A stretch of 64,000 nt of DNA, taken from NCBI GenBank assembly GCA_947179485.1, contig OX359245.1, forward strand, positions 7,669,001-7,733,000. The letters run 5' to 3'. Of this stretch, positions 1 through 10,823 are shown piece after piece (within the stretch, counting starts at the first letter, position 1; the number at the start of each line of letters is the position of its first letter). The translations under genes were made by a program, and so were the position numbers. Source of the stretch: Allacma fusca (lineage: Eukaryota > Arthropoda > Collembola > Symphypleona > Sminthuridae). The notes under the pieces are model-generated. The model saw only the letters and a program-made list of their open reading frames with translations. It did not search any database and was not told the DNA's origin.

Positions 1-507
1 CCTCCTCATCAACTTCTCAAAGAAGATGTTACTAGTGCGAGTGAAAGTGTTAATTTCCGCCCTAACGTTACCTTGTCTCCCATGGAACAAGCCATACAAG
101 ATTTCAAGCTACTCCAACTCATGCTAATTGCCGACCCTAAAACTTTCAATTTTGAGGACGTCGTAAAGTCCAACAAAGCTACACCAGCCCCTCCGACTGC
201 ACAAGAGCAGTCTTTGAAACTTCCCGTCATCCCTGCTGTCATTCCAACCCCTCAACTTGAAGTTGGCCTCGGCACGGGTGATTATAATTTGGAATTCAGA
301 AATTTCTCCATAACTGGTATTGTTTTATTTACTCTTTTTGGATTACTTTTAATCATTTACGGTTGTTACCGTTATCGCCACACCTCTTCGCGTCAACACG
401 GACACCTCCAGCAGGCCGTCTTCGTGTCAACTCCTGAAGAAAATAACAACGCCCAGCATCCTGCTCCCGTTGTTACCTTCCCCGTGCTTATTGACTTTCA
501 TCAATAA
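1..507 (+). CDS. Env-like membrane protein, C-terminal part, of an LTR retroelement
   Basis: The frame is open from the first base of the window, so the start lies outside; about 168 codons are visible, ending in TAA. A strongly hydrophobic stretch (IVLFTLFGLLLIIYG, encoded near 310-372) is followed at once by basic residues (YRYRH) and a hydrophilic tail of about 50 residues. That is the layout of the membrane anchor and cytoplasmic tail of a class I-like envelope protein, as in env-bearing insect Gypsy elements. The position fits: the reading frame ends about 350 bases before an LTR-like sequence. No fusion peptide or furin site is visible because that part is off the window. The family assignment rests on topology and context, not on a diagnostic motif; another membrane protein captured by the element is possible. 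Confidence 0.55.
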   Translation, partial: PPHQLLKEDVTSASESVNFRPNVTLSPMEQAIQDFKLLQLMLIADPKTFNFEDVVKSNKATPAPPTAQEQSLKLPVIPAVIPTPQLEVGLGTGDYNLEFRNFSITGIVLFTLFGLLLIIYGCYRYRHTSSRQHGHLQQAVFVSTPEENNNAQHPAPVVTFPVLIDFHQ

Positions 508-860
508 AGTGCTTGTGTATATAAAAGTGTGGTGTTAAAAATATTTTTAGTCAGTGTATTAAGTGCTTAGAATTATGAAATTCAACCAATTGTCATAGTT
601 TTAAGTGGCTTCCAATAGTGAGGTAAACTTGATAATGCCTTCCTTGTAAATTATCAAGTGTAAGTATAAATGAAAAATACAAAACCAATCTTTTGTCTCT
701 CTTTTCTCTTGCTGTAACTATCTACTCTATCATTTTCAGGGTTGGTACTTTGTAAGTACTTATTATGGTATCATTTTGACATAATTTTGGTCATTTATAT
801 TTTATTCATCATAAAATTGTTCACATTTTGAGGACAAAATGTTTTTCCCGGACCCCGGGA
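508..860 (+). other. 3' untranslated internal region and presumed plus-strand priming site
   Basis: Non-coding stretch between the Env-like stop and the LTR. Its last 35 bases (about 826-860) hold an AGGACAAAATG motif, then a short CCCGGACCCCGGGA palindrome directly before the TGTAAG that begins the LTR. A purine tract just upstream of the 3' LTR is expected for plus-strand priming, but the tract here is short and mixed, so the assignment is tentative. Confidence 0.4.
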
Positions 861-1322
861 TGTAAGGTATGATTACATAGTTGTAACAAGTGTAGTTGTA
901 AGAAGTGATTTTAGTCATGTAAAAAAATTGTTTTTAGTGTTAAAGGTCAGCTCTAGCTGCGTCTAGAGCAGAGTTAAGAATCCCTGATGAGGGGCTTCTC
1001 ACGCTCCACTTTTGGACGCGTCTCATCGCATGAAATGATGTAATGATGTATGAGTCACACACGACAGTGTTAAAGTGTGTGCAAATCTTATTTGCAAACT
1101 TCAGTCTTAGACTGAGAGTTATTCCTTTCTGTTTGATTTTTAGAATCCTCTGAGATTCCCCGTTTGTTCTATTTTTAAGTTTCTGAAGTTATTGTTGAAA
1201 TAATTATCATTTCGTTTTCAGTTTCATTTTGAATAAATAATCATCCTTCGGGTTATCTTATTCAATCATTGTGTGGATTACATTTGAGACTTTTATTAAT
1301 TGCTTTCATCCAATTAATTACA
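861..1322 (+). repeat. 3' LTR of the env-bearing retroelement
   Basis: Begins TGTAAGG right after the CCCGGGA palindrome and is taken to end at ...TTACA, giving a 5-bp inverted terminal repeat TGTAA/TTACA. An AATAAATAA polyadenylation signal lies near 1232. The 5' LTR is outside the window, so neither the end nor a target duplication can be checked; ends at about 1281 or 1429 are also possible. Confidence 0.5.
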
Positions 1323-2130
1323 TCTTTAGCACGATTCATAAGTAATCAAGTTTGGAATGTTACTCAAATGGAGTGACCTCAGCTTGACCTTAATAATATG
1401 GTTTTTTAATTTCCTCTACATTACGTCACATTGACACCATAATTTATTATTTGAACTAACTTGAACTTAACACTGAATATCCTAGTTGATTCGGATTTTG
1501 AAATTGATAACCTCTGATTGAATTCTAAATCAGGAAACATTTTTGACCCCTGTAACAGCATAAATTGTCAATTTTGTCAATGAAACAAATTTTAGGAAAT
1601 CTGGATCCTTATCGTTGATTAATTGTTTTGTTGAATTAACAATACTGTGGCTAAATAATCCTTGCAGTTGCGCATCATGCGATTTTAACGGAATGACGCG
1701 TGCTTTTACGTCCTTGGATATTTGCTGGTAGAAACAAAAAAAAATCTCCAAATTTCTACAAATTTAAAATAATGATTTCCTGTTTTAATATTCTCGGGCA
1801 GTGCACCTCTAACAATATATGTTTGCACCACAAAATGTCTAGTTAATTAATATCTTCTGATAGCATTTTCTACCCAAACAAAATTTACTATCGCGTCTAC
1901 TGGTTTACATATTTTATCCAAACCGATTACACAATCTTGCAGTAATCGTCCTGTTTTTCCTCAAAAATAGCTGGTGTAGCATGAAAGCCAAAATATGACT
2001 TGATTGCGCTATTAATTATATTCGGTAATATTTAATTTGTATTTATACTATTTTCACATTACAGGTGTCACTGCATAGATGTCGTTTGAAATTTAAAGTG
2101 TTCGAAAGAAAAGAAAACTGTTTAAACTAA
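1323..2130. other. No gene seen; decayed repeat sequence
   Basis: No convincing reading frame. From about 1966 to 2125 the sequence is a diverged copy of a segment found many times in this window: an AAAATAGCTGGTGT start, a TTTGTATTTATA and TTTTCACAT..ACAGGTGT core, and a GAAAGAAAAGAAAACT end. Other copies lie near 5118, 6853 and 40885. Confidence 0.5.
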
Positions 2131-2452
2131 TAATATCAACCATGTTGAAATAATTGGAATACGTGGATATTGCTTAGAATCAATTTATTTGCCAAGCTTT
2201 CGAACTCAAACAGTGTTCATCTTCAGGGCTTAATTATGACTAACTACGCTATCCTTGTTTGATGTAGTATTTATAAAAATTTTATTATTCTAATTTAAAA
2301 TTATTGAGTTGTGAATATTTTGCAAAAAATAATTATTTTTTCAACAATTTAAATTAAAAACAAGATCAAGCTATTAAATTCGGGATTATTGGCTTCCATG
2401 CGTTGCTTAAAATAAAACCTTGGTTGACGTTCATCAATGACTGTTTTGATTT
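2131..2452 (-). mobile_element. 5'-truncated Penelope-like element copy
   Basis: Reverse complement of the 3' end of the Penelope-like element at 23888-25472. It covers the last 25 or so codons of the RT/endonuclease ORF and the whole 3' untranslated region, with only scattered substitutions. Matching starts at TAATATCAACCATG (2131) and stops abruptly after GACTGTTTTGATT (about 2452). That is the ragged 5' truncation expected of target-primed reverse transcription. The copy keeps the CTGAAGA...GAAA hammerhead-like motif (2200-2230). Confidence 0.9.
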
Positions 2453-2924
2453 CTTTTGAATACGTTTGTTTGGAATCGCATTTTGTGAAAGCAGAAATTC
2501 TATGAAGTTTAGACAAAAGTGAACCAAATCATCAAATATCACAGTTCCTTCAAAAATCCAGGTAACTTCAAAGGCTTTCGAATAATTTGAATGGGGAATA
2601 CAAAGGGCACGCCATTCAGAAATTCTTAAGATTTTTTGATCGGAAACGGGATTTCCATTCTGTCAGAATCCAATAGAATAGAAAATAGTCGAAATAAACA
2701 AGACATAAAATTCATCTGAAATTCGATTACGAGCAATGTGGCCACATAAAACTGTTTATCACTTCCGTAAGCATCTGCATTGTCCAGCGTGAAATCTCTA
2801 TTGACGTCAAAGTAATTTAAAAATACACGACAACAAAATTAGAAACAACGATCCAACAAACCAAGGAAGATTACAAATAAGCCTCGCGGAATATAGGATT
2901 GTCTCGGAATGAGACTTTCTGAGC

Positions 2925-3045
2925 AGTAATTTTTGAGAAAACACTACTCTTAATAATAATTTGTGGAAAAGGAGATTATAACAATTCATCATCCCTGCAG
3001 ATGTTGGAGGAAAGATAAGAATAAATAATTCCTAATATCATTGAC
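2925..3045. repeat. Dispersed repeat block B, copy 1
   Basis: Contains GAGAAAACACTACTCTTAATAATAA followed by CCCTGCAGATG and GAGGAAAGAT. The same order and spacing recur at about 31970-32100 and 58855-58985. All copies are diverged and none keeps a shared long reading frame. Confidence 0.6.
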
Positions 3046-3204
3046 TTTTTCTGTATATGTTGTAAAAGAAAAACAAATACGTACTTTTCTCCGGGAATGT
3101 TTGGTGTCATTTCTTTAACCCCAATATTAGTTTCTGTTCTGTCTTCTGTTGAGGAAAACATTTTGAGTCCCAGTAAGAATAACCACCACGAATTCCACTT
3201 TTTA

Positions 3205-3990
3205 TACAAAATTCATGGAAACTTCGGTAGCTTTAAAAACCTCGAATGACGGAGAAAGCACTAAACGTTTTGAAGAAAAGTGCTTAAAGAACCGAAGGAT
3301 AAAAGAAGTTCAATTGTTTTTTGAAAATGTCAAAAATGACGTCGTACTTCATAAAAATCCGAAATGATGTTCCAAGTGGAGTCCGCCTTTGAGTTACTGG
3401 TATTTGCAATTTCATTATTCGCTTTCTCCTACCTCATATTTTTGTTACAACGTTCAAAACAGAGATCTAAATCGTATATGGCGACATCTATGCACCCGTG
3501 GAAATTCAAATAATATCGGGGATTCTATTGGAAAACTATTAAATTTAAATTTTGTTTTTTTCGGATTATGAACAAAAATGATTTTTAAGGAATTCCCAAA
3601 TATTTCAAACCAGTTTTAGAAAAATTGTAAACGAAAATTTCAAAAGATTCGAGGAGAATTACAATTTCTTTTACGAATCGGGGAACTCATTATATAGGGT
3701 TCTAAGGGTGTACTCACATAAAACATATTCGTTCCGTAACCGTAAATATTTTAGTCTGCATCACTTAAGGAACTAAACGGAAACAACATTCCAACCGCTT
3801 ACGAACAAACATTTCACATTCACACTCACGTAAGTAATTACATACGGTCTGAACTTATGTGAGAGGTCTCTCCGTAACGGAGAAAACTTTTATGTGCACG
3901 GACAAAACATGCTTTATGTGAGTACACCCTAAGACCCTTTTCCTGATTTCCCAAAATGTATTTCATTCTTCTAGCACAAAACCTTTGTAC
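3205..3990. repeat. Old duplicated segment E, copy 1
   Basis: Aligns by eye with 22545-23430: GAATGACGGAGA, AAATGTCAA, TTTGAGTTACT, CAAAACAG/CAAAACCG, GGGAACTCATTAT and ATTTC/CTTTCATTCTTCTAG occur in the same order. Copy 1 carries a MITE (3706-3929) that copy 2 lacks, and copy 2 carries a different insertion (23050-23333) that copy 1 lacks. A 49-codon ATG-to-TAA frame (3364-3513) lies inside; see findings. Confidence 0.75.
3706..3929. mobile_element. Harbinger-like MITE with TAA target duplication
   Basis: A 224-bp non-coding element with perfect 17-bp terminal inverted repeats GGGTGTACTCACATAAA (3706-3722 and, inverted, 3913-3929). Weaker inverted similarity continues inward. TAA flanks both ends (3703-3705 and 3930-3932), the 3-bp TWA duplication typical of PIF/Harbinger transposons. 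The duplicated segment at 22545-23430 runs through the same point without it, giving an independent empty site. Confidence 0.85.
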
Positions 3991-4329
3991 AGAAAAGAGA
4001 AGGAAGCTGGAAGCAACTCTGCAATGTTTTTGAAAAGGATGAGCTGCTAGAGTTATAAATTGTTTATTCAAATTTTAAAATTTTATTCAAACAAGTCTCC
4101 TTATTCACTTGTCAATATCCATTAGATAATTAATTTTTTGAATTTTAAGTCAAATTCAAATCTGCGAAACTTAAAAGATAATCAGTACCGAATTTCCAGG
4201 GGTCAGATCAATTTATTAAGAATTTAAGATGCAAGCTATTAGACTTGAAACGACATATAATATTCTACGATTTTAGGCCTGGAAAACAGCCCAACTACCC
4301 GTGGCCTACAGATCGTAACGCAGAAAATG

Positions 4330-4900
4330 CTTAAAATGGCGCTGAAGCTCAATTGTTTATTTTTTAAAATCGTTAATTAGTTAAAGCGGATTGGAAGTTA
4401 ATATTTTAAATAAACACTTGATTCACTCCGTTTGTGACTTGAATACATTTCATTGAATTTGAAATTAAGACTTTATGATTAAATTGCGCATATTAAACAG
4501 TAATTTTCGTTAGAAATTCTGAAACTAATGTTCACTTTAAAAATTGTGTACTTTATAAAAACTTGACTCATAAAATATTTGACTCACCAACGTTATAGAA
4601 TATTGAGTTCCAGCGTTTCTCAAAGCGTTTTTACTTTTTTGACTGAGGGCACAAGCATTTCAATTAAGAGTCTTACAATGTAGTTCTAATATATGCATAT
4701 GCTGTAACATGCTTAACTGTCAATGGAAGCTTTTTTGTTGTTGTAAATTTGAAAAATAATAAAATCATAAGTCTGGAATTTAGAAATAAAATTGTGTAAT
4801 ACACAATTGAATCATTTCCTAAAGAACCTTTTGGAATTTCCAAATTCTGACAAACTCCCACCACTTCCCTTAATTTTCCATTACGAGTTTTCAGACAATA
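4330..4900. repeat. Dispersed repeat block C, copy 1
   Basis: Starts with GGCGCTGAAGCTCAATTG and continues through TTTTTAAAATCGTTAATTA, AAGACTTTATGATTAAATT, TTCTGAAACTAA and ATGTAGTTCTAA. Diverged copies in the same order lie at 29860-30230 and 39870-40850. No coding potential shared between copies. Confidence 0.6.
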
Positions 4901-5117
4901 AAATGAAATGAAGTTTTACAAATTTAAGAGGATAATTTCCTTGATTTAATATTCTTGAACAGTATACCTCTAATAATGTATAATTATTGTCCCATAAAGT
5001 AATAAGTTAACTGGCATTGTCTAAAATAAATCTCTTCTCTCTAAGAGACTTTACGTTAAGTTGTTTCTACAAAATTGTTAACAACTCTTACATGTTTCTT
5101 TGTCGATTGTCCTTAAA

Positions 5118-5400
5118 ATGGTTGGTGAGGAGTGAAATCTCAAATATTTCTTGATTGTGCTATCAAATACCGAATATTTATCAGTAATTACTTTGTATTT
5201 ATATTCTATTCATATCACAAGTATTACTGAATGGAAACCCCTTGAGATTTAAGGTGTTTAAAAGAAACGAAAACTTCATATTGAATTTTTTAACAAGGAT
5301 GGCACACAATTTGAACAAATACTTCCAAGAGCCAATATACACACATCTTATCAAATCAACCCCCAAATTAAATTGGCTCTTAATTTTTTAGAATTTGTTT
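5118..5400. repeat. Dispersed repeat, leading part of block A (truncated copy)
   Basis: Shares TTTGTATTTATATT, CACA(A/G)GT(A/G)TTACTGAATGG, AAGGTGTTTAAAAGAAAC and ACACAATTTGAA with segments near 40885-41110 and 57236-57390. Nothing protein-coding is conserved. Confidence 0.55.
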
Positions 5401-5565
5401 TTTGATCCATGCAAAATGACTCATTCCAGCAACACTTTACGAACTATCTTCGTATCTGAGTAAGTGAGTAAGTGTCGCTCGATATCCCAACTTTCTTGAT
5501 TGATGCCCTACTATTCCGGATCTAATGACAGACTTACCAGAATGACATTTAAAATAGCTGAAGTG

Positions 5566-6640
5566 GCGTGAATCTTCAAATGTTTTTGTATTGAGCTATC
5601 AGCACTGGTTAATAACTTTGTATTTATTTTATTTTAATTAAATAGATGTTACTGAAAAGAAGCCCTTTGGAATTCAAGTTGTTACAAAACGATGTCTTTT
5701 TAAAGAATTGTTTTTAAAGAGGAATTTCTCGCGTGAACAATTCGAACAGTTACTCACAGCAACATTCATTTGTGGAACATATCAAAGAACCCAAAAATGT
5801 CATTCTTGCTGATTTTTTCAGAGACATTTAATTCTTTCAGGAATCGTGTCCTACGACTCAGCCTGGTACTTGTTTCTGATTTCCCTATGTTTGTATCAGA
5901 AATAAAAAAAATAATAGAAGTTCTTTCCAAGGAAGAGATTCTGTAAAACAAAACTGGGGGATGGGCTTGAAAATTTCGAGAGCAGTAGAAATAGAAATTC
6001 CAGTGCAACTCCATTGGCTTCAGTGACCGCCTTTAACAAACTAATTGAATCGTAATGAAAAAATAATTATCTTATCATACTTGAATGTAGTCAAGGAATT
6101 TCTTACTCGACTAGAGACAGCATTCAAATTTTGAAGAGGTGTACTTGAAGTAAAGCAGGATGAAATAATTAATTTATAAGGGTTTTATAAATTGATTTGT
6201 TACTTATGGAAAATAAGTTTGCAATATTCTGAAGAACATTTCAAGCGGCGTCTAAGTTATTTACGTTCTTATTCCTTGTCAATCTCTGCTTATATTTTTA
6301 TTACAGTATTCAAAACATGGTCCCGTAAATGTATAAATATGTAGATATCTACGAGCCCAGAGAAATGGATTTCAAAAAAATAATTTTATTTGAAAACATT
6401 CTTGTTTTTCTATAATAAACATTATTTCAATTTCTAAATATGTCGTGTAAAATTGCTCATCGGAAATGTCTGTAAATGAATTTACATACATTAAGCGCAA
6501 TGATATAGATCTATAGATGGCATTAATTTTTTTACCATCGTAGCACCTTTTACATAGAAATATTATTATACCCCAGGGGATAATATCTCTGTCCCTCGTA
6601 AGCAAAATTTTATTACTTTCTTTTTAATGTTGATATTATG
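5566..6640. repeat. Dispersed repeat block A, copy 1
   Basis: About 1.1 kb matching 30366-31440 and 57420-58090 in the same order. Anchors are TCAAGGAATTTCTTACTCGA (6091), TATTCAAAACATGG (near 6307), GATCTATAGATGGCA (6508) and ATCGTAGCACCTTTTACAT (near 6536). Here the sequence runs straight from GATGGCA to ATCGTAGCACC, the point where a LINE is inserted in another copy. Confidence 0.7.
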
Positions 6641-8600
6641 AGCTTATTATAGTAATTTCTACGGAAAATTTGCTTGTGTTCATAATTAATTATTTTAACC
6701 AATTATTTAATATTTGTAGAAAGAGTGCCCTAACAATTGATAATTTCCTCATAAATCTAATAGTGCTCTCTTCTGATGGAATTCACAACCACGTTTATTA
6801 GAATTTTATACCTCTATTGTATCTTTCGCAAATAATGGTTCATTGTTGTAAAAATGTATGGTTTGGCGTGTAAGCTCGTATATTTATTTATTGTGTATTC
6901 TCCAATATTCGTCAATAATTCCTTTGTATTTATTTTATTTTCACAACACAGATGTTACTGAATGGGACTATTCTGATTTCATTAGCCGACTGTTGAATAA
7001 AATATCAGAAACTGCATTTTTCCAAATTCGTTCGAAAATGGCTTGGCAGGTATTTTTATTGCTCGTGTTTTCGTTTAAGTCGCAACGTTATCCATTGATA
7101 AAAGTTACATAGTGTGTTAATTGTTTGAATTTTAAAATCACTGGTGGTCCGCAAAGACTTCCTAAAAACCTCAACTATTTTCAGGATGAGGAATGATCAC
7201 TCGACAATTACGTTTTATTTATATAATTTTATAACAGGTTTTCCTGGAAAGAAAAGTGTTTAAAAGGTACAAAAACATTTTTAAAGAATTTTGGTAGTGT
7301 GTGGTAAATTTCAACCTTATCCTTATCTAATTGCATTGAAAAACATCCGAATAGAAGGGCTTTCCAAACGAGTCCTCATTTAGCAAGAGAATAAGGAGGA
7401 GGAATTTTCGATGGTAAGCAGTAAGAACAAATTCCCTGAAATCTAATCATGAGTGACGAACTTCACATTTCCTTCAAACATTCGGGTAACTTCAATGACT
7501 TTGGAATATACTCAAGTCTGGAAAGGGAAGTCAAATCAAGTTTTTTAGAATATTACTTCCCGCATTTTATGTATCCTCACAAAAATGTTCGTCGAGGAAA
7601 TGTGTACCAAATGTAATTATAAAAGTCCAAATTATTCGCCACAAGGTGTGAATAAACAATTAAAATTTATCTTTCTCATAAAAACGTTCCGATAAGAAGT
7701 TAGATGACACTTAAATTAAAAACAAGATTTAAATTGTCAAAAAAACCAATTTAACAGACCATGTTTATAATTTTCTTCCGTTTTTCTGAATTTTATGAAA
7801 AAACTTATTTCCAGGAATTACTTAAACATGAGAGAGCCCCATGTTCAGATTTGACATTGAAAATCTGGTTGGTATTTTGAGGCAACCTTGCGATATTAGT
7901 TTTCCGCAAGAAAATTTACCCATTCCTAAGAACAATGTGTTGAATATGCTGAAGTATTAAAAATTCTTGTAGCACGCATATTCGAAACGTATTGTCAAAT
8001 TCAAAGAACTACATACGTATATCTTATTGCGTGTGAATGATTTAATTAAATTATCACTATCTTATACTTTTCTACCTAAAATTAATCTACCGGGACAAAA
8101 ATTGTCAAACTTGTCATCCGAGACTTATCCCAAAGAAAAATCCTGATGTCCAAATTTTGTAGAACAATTTTGAGGGTGCACTTAAAATTTATAGTGGAAG
8201 TTGACTTTTTCATTATTTTAGGTATACATTGCTAAAAGTTCAAACAAAAATGAGAACTACGAAAAACAAGTTTCACATGTTCTACAACATTTCAGGTAAC
8301 TTTGATTGTTTGGAAATTTTCCTTTTCTGTGTCCGACAAGAGCATGTAAAACAATTTTCAAATGAAGCTTTGAAATGAACCCCTCAGCAAGTATTTGTTA
8401 ATAAATGTTGTAACAGCCTTTGGTAGGAAAAAGAAGTTTTCAAATCCTGGTACAAATTAATTGAAGTATTTGACTTGTCAATTTCTAGTATTCATTTTTA
8501 GATGATCGTAGATTTCTGGAAAGCACTACCGAGTTTCATGTTCTATTGATGTTTCACTGGAAATTAGGTAAAATTAATAACCAGCGTGGAAGCTTAGGCA
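6641..8600. other. No gene seen; AT-rich decayed sequence
   Basis: No reading frame with recognisable features. A copy of the leading part of block A is visible at about 6853-6965 (ATTTTCACAACACAG, then ATGTTACTGAATGG). Fragments of the GGTAACTT(C/T)..(T)GG motif recur near 7485 and 8295. Confidence 0.5.
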
Positions 8601-9272
8601 TTTAAAACAAAATTTATTTCACTGTATATCTGGTTTCTCTATTAATATAATATTTAAGAGCAACAATGTATAAATGGGTGTTAGCTGCAAACTCAAATTT
8701 GATGTACAAAAGGAAGTGACCATCTTTTGAAAAAAGAAGGAAGCTTCTGAAATTTTAATTATTAAACCAATAGTAAATTTTGCAATCAATCTTGACAAAA
8801 TTCTGTACAAAGTTTTAGGGTCTTTTCCGGGGAGGTATATTTTTCCAGGAGGTTTAGAATTGTGGGCATGATAGGCAAATACCTGAAGAATATTAAATAA
8901 ATTTTCATTCAAGATCCGAAGAGAAAACGTCTGTTGTTCACAGTGGAAGAGCAACCTGATTTCAAAACTAAATTTAAATAAAATCAATTGAGGATTTTCC
9001 AAGTGGTTCCAATTTGACTACAGGGAGTATTTAGGATATACGGAATAGTGTTTTGAAGTAAATTTCAAAATCATGCATTAAACGTAAAATGCTTGCTGGT
9101 AAAACTATTTTTTAATTTCAACCATGTTGAAATAATTGGAATACGTGTTTAATTATTACGGTTTTGACGTTTAACTGGAAGTAAGTCGTGAAATTAATGA
9201 ATGAAACTAAACAACTACAAATTCTAAGCATAAGTGATCCTCCTTCATATTTCATGCTGTACACAGTAACTA
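8600..9272. repeat. Dispersed repeat block D, copy 1
   Basis: Aligns with 11905-12335: a glycine-codon-like GGGCATGATAGGCAAA/GGGCATGGTAGGAAAA stretch, GAAACTAAACAACTACAAAT/GAATTAAACAACTACAAAT, and CACAGTAACT/CATTATGTAACT at the end. A third partial copy lies near 32935-33075. The TIR element at 9273 is inserted exactly where this copy breaks off. Confidence 0.6.
9118..9147 (-). mobile_element. 30-bp terminal fragment of the Penelope-like element
   Basis: The 30 bases match perfectly the reverse complement of the extreme 3' end of the Penelope-like element (25438-25467), the part with the imperfect palindrome CAACCATGTTG. It is best read as a nearly complete 5' truncation, although a shared target motif cannot be excluded. 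Confidence 0.55.
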
Positions 9273-9742
9273 CCCAGTAAACCACAATTTGATGGACTCT
9301 TACTGGCCCAATACACGTTTGCCATTGCAGGTTAAATATTCACTTTGGCCGCTGGGCCTTTGCTGGCCAGATTTTGGCTGCCAAATATAGTAAAAAGTTT
9401 GGCTCTTTTACAATTCTATTCAGTAAAGCGGTTTTGGCTTGATATCGGGCCGATGTAGGCTGTTTGTTGGCTAACTGCGACGACGAGTGAAGTTTCCAAT
9501 CTGATTACTAATGTCGGCCAGAATTTAGCCAGAATTATTCTGATATGTTTTCCACTAAATAATTGCTAAATCCATCAATTTGAATTTGTAATAATGTATC
9601 ATTGTTTTTAATAGAACAAAAACTAAAATTACAAAAACGAGTTGGATACGTATGTATACACAATGTATATATTACATCGAGTCAAAAATAAAGAGTGAAC
9701 AGAGTCAAATGTAAGTGGTAAAATAATAGATACATTATCATC

Positions 9743-10130
9743 CTAAATACATGGAAGCAAAACACATTTGGCATATTTACAGGGTTGTACAAAGCTTTCG
9801 GTGTCAATTCCTCCAATACCCTTCAGGTAGTTAATCTAAGGTTAACATAAAAAATATTTATTAGCCTACAATTTTTTTAAAGGTGGGGGAGCCATTTAAG
9901 CATTTGTAAAATACATCACAAAATACTTACAAATGTTAACTTGTTGTCTTTGGTGATTAGCCAATCATTCAAAGTAGTAAGTTCTTTCCATGAATTCATT
10001 GGAATGACTACTCCGGAGATTCCCGAGTCCTCGAAAGCAGTCAGCGAAGAACTCTGATTCAAAAGTCGAGTGACTTGTACAACATCTAATGAAATGTTGA
10101 CTAGCTGACGAAGAACATTTTTTTGAAAAT
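9743..10130 (-). pseudogene. DUF4806-like protein fragment, two exons
   Basis: Exon 1 runs from 10130 to 9931: CCATTGACAG acceptor before it and a perfect GTAAGT donor after it. It encodes DFQKNVLRQLVNISLDVVQV, then PMNSWKELTTLNDWL and a short tail. The next acceptor (CTACCTGAAG, 9830-9821) opens an exon encoding GIGGIDTESF with a stop at 9743. The order 'FQ..VLR.L', 'P(L/M)....EL..L..WL', '..IGG' is the start of the domain I know as DUF4806, found in many arthropod proteins of unknown function. The rest of the domain is missing or degenerate, and no start exon was found upstream. It lies wholly inside the TIR element, so it was probably picked up by it. Confidence 0.55.
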
Positions 10131-10740
10131 CTGTCAATGGGATTTAAAAAATATTTATTGGAATGATATCTAAAATTTACAAAATTTAACTGCATTATTT
10201 GTATACTCATGCTTCAAAATTGTTGTAAGATAATTTTATTAGAAAAGATATTAAGAATATTTTTAACGAGCTCTAAAATCCCGTAATTAGTTTCAGGTAA
10301 CTGCTGAATTCGTTGCCATGATATTCTCCAATATTTAAAGGGACTCCAATATCTGTATTTTCATCTGCGTTGGGCAGTGGGGACGATTCATGCTGAATGA
10401 AATTAAATTTCACCCGGATCATGCCCGTCTGTATAATAACAAGATCCCAAAGAATTCACTTTTTCATAAAGCTGTTGCTCTAACATATAGTATGTATTTT
10501 ATATCTAAACAAAGTCTGGAAATAATCTCGAAGCCATCACAGGTGTTCTCACAAATTGTGATAATTAACCAGAAATAATAAATACTAATACTAAAATAAA
10601 CAAACAAATATTAAATTGTTACGTTACTCTCTTCGTTAACAGATTCCGTGCATAACAGTCGTCTTCATGTGTCATATCTTATCTCTACTCTTTTACTGAT
10701 AAATTATTTCGTAAAATGTTATTACAAAATATCTTTGGAT

Positions 10741-10823
10741 AAATTCGAAAAAGTACCATTTTCATTTCACAACCTATGCTTTTTAAACGGGTTTGCAAAT
10801 GAAAATGGTACCTTTTAGAATTT
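10741..10823. repeat. Long inverted repeat (hairpin)
   Basis: 27-nt arms at 10741-10767 and 10797-10823 are complementary with two mismatches, around a 29-nt loop. The arms centre on GTACCATTTTCATTT. It lies inside the TIR element and is not explained by its terminal repeats. Confidence 0.75.

Noticed and set aside
8619-9002. 127-codon open frame on the minus strand
   Set aside because: It lies in repeat block D, is not conserved in the other copies, and shows no domain or composition typical of a protein.
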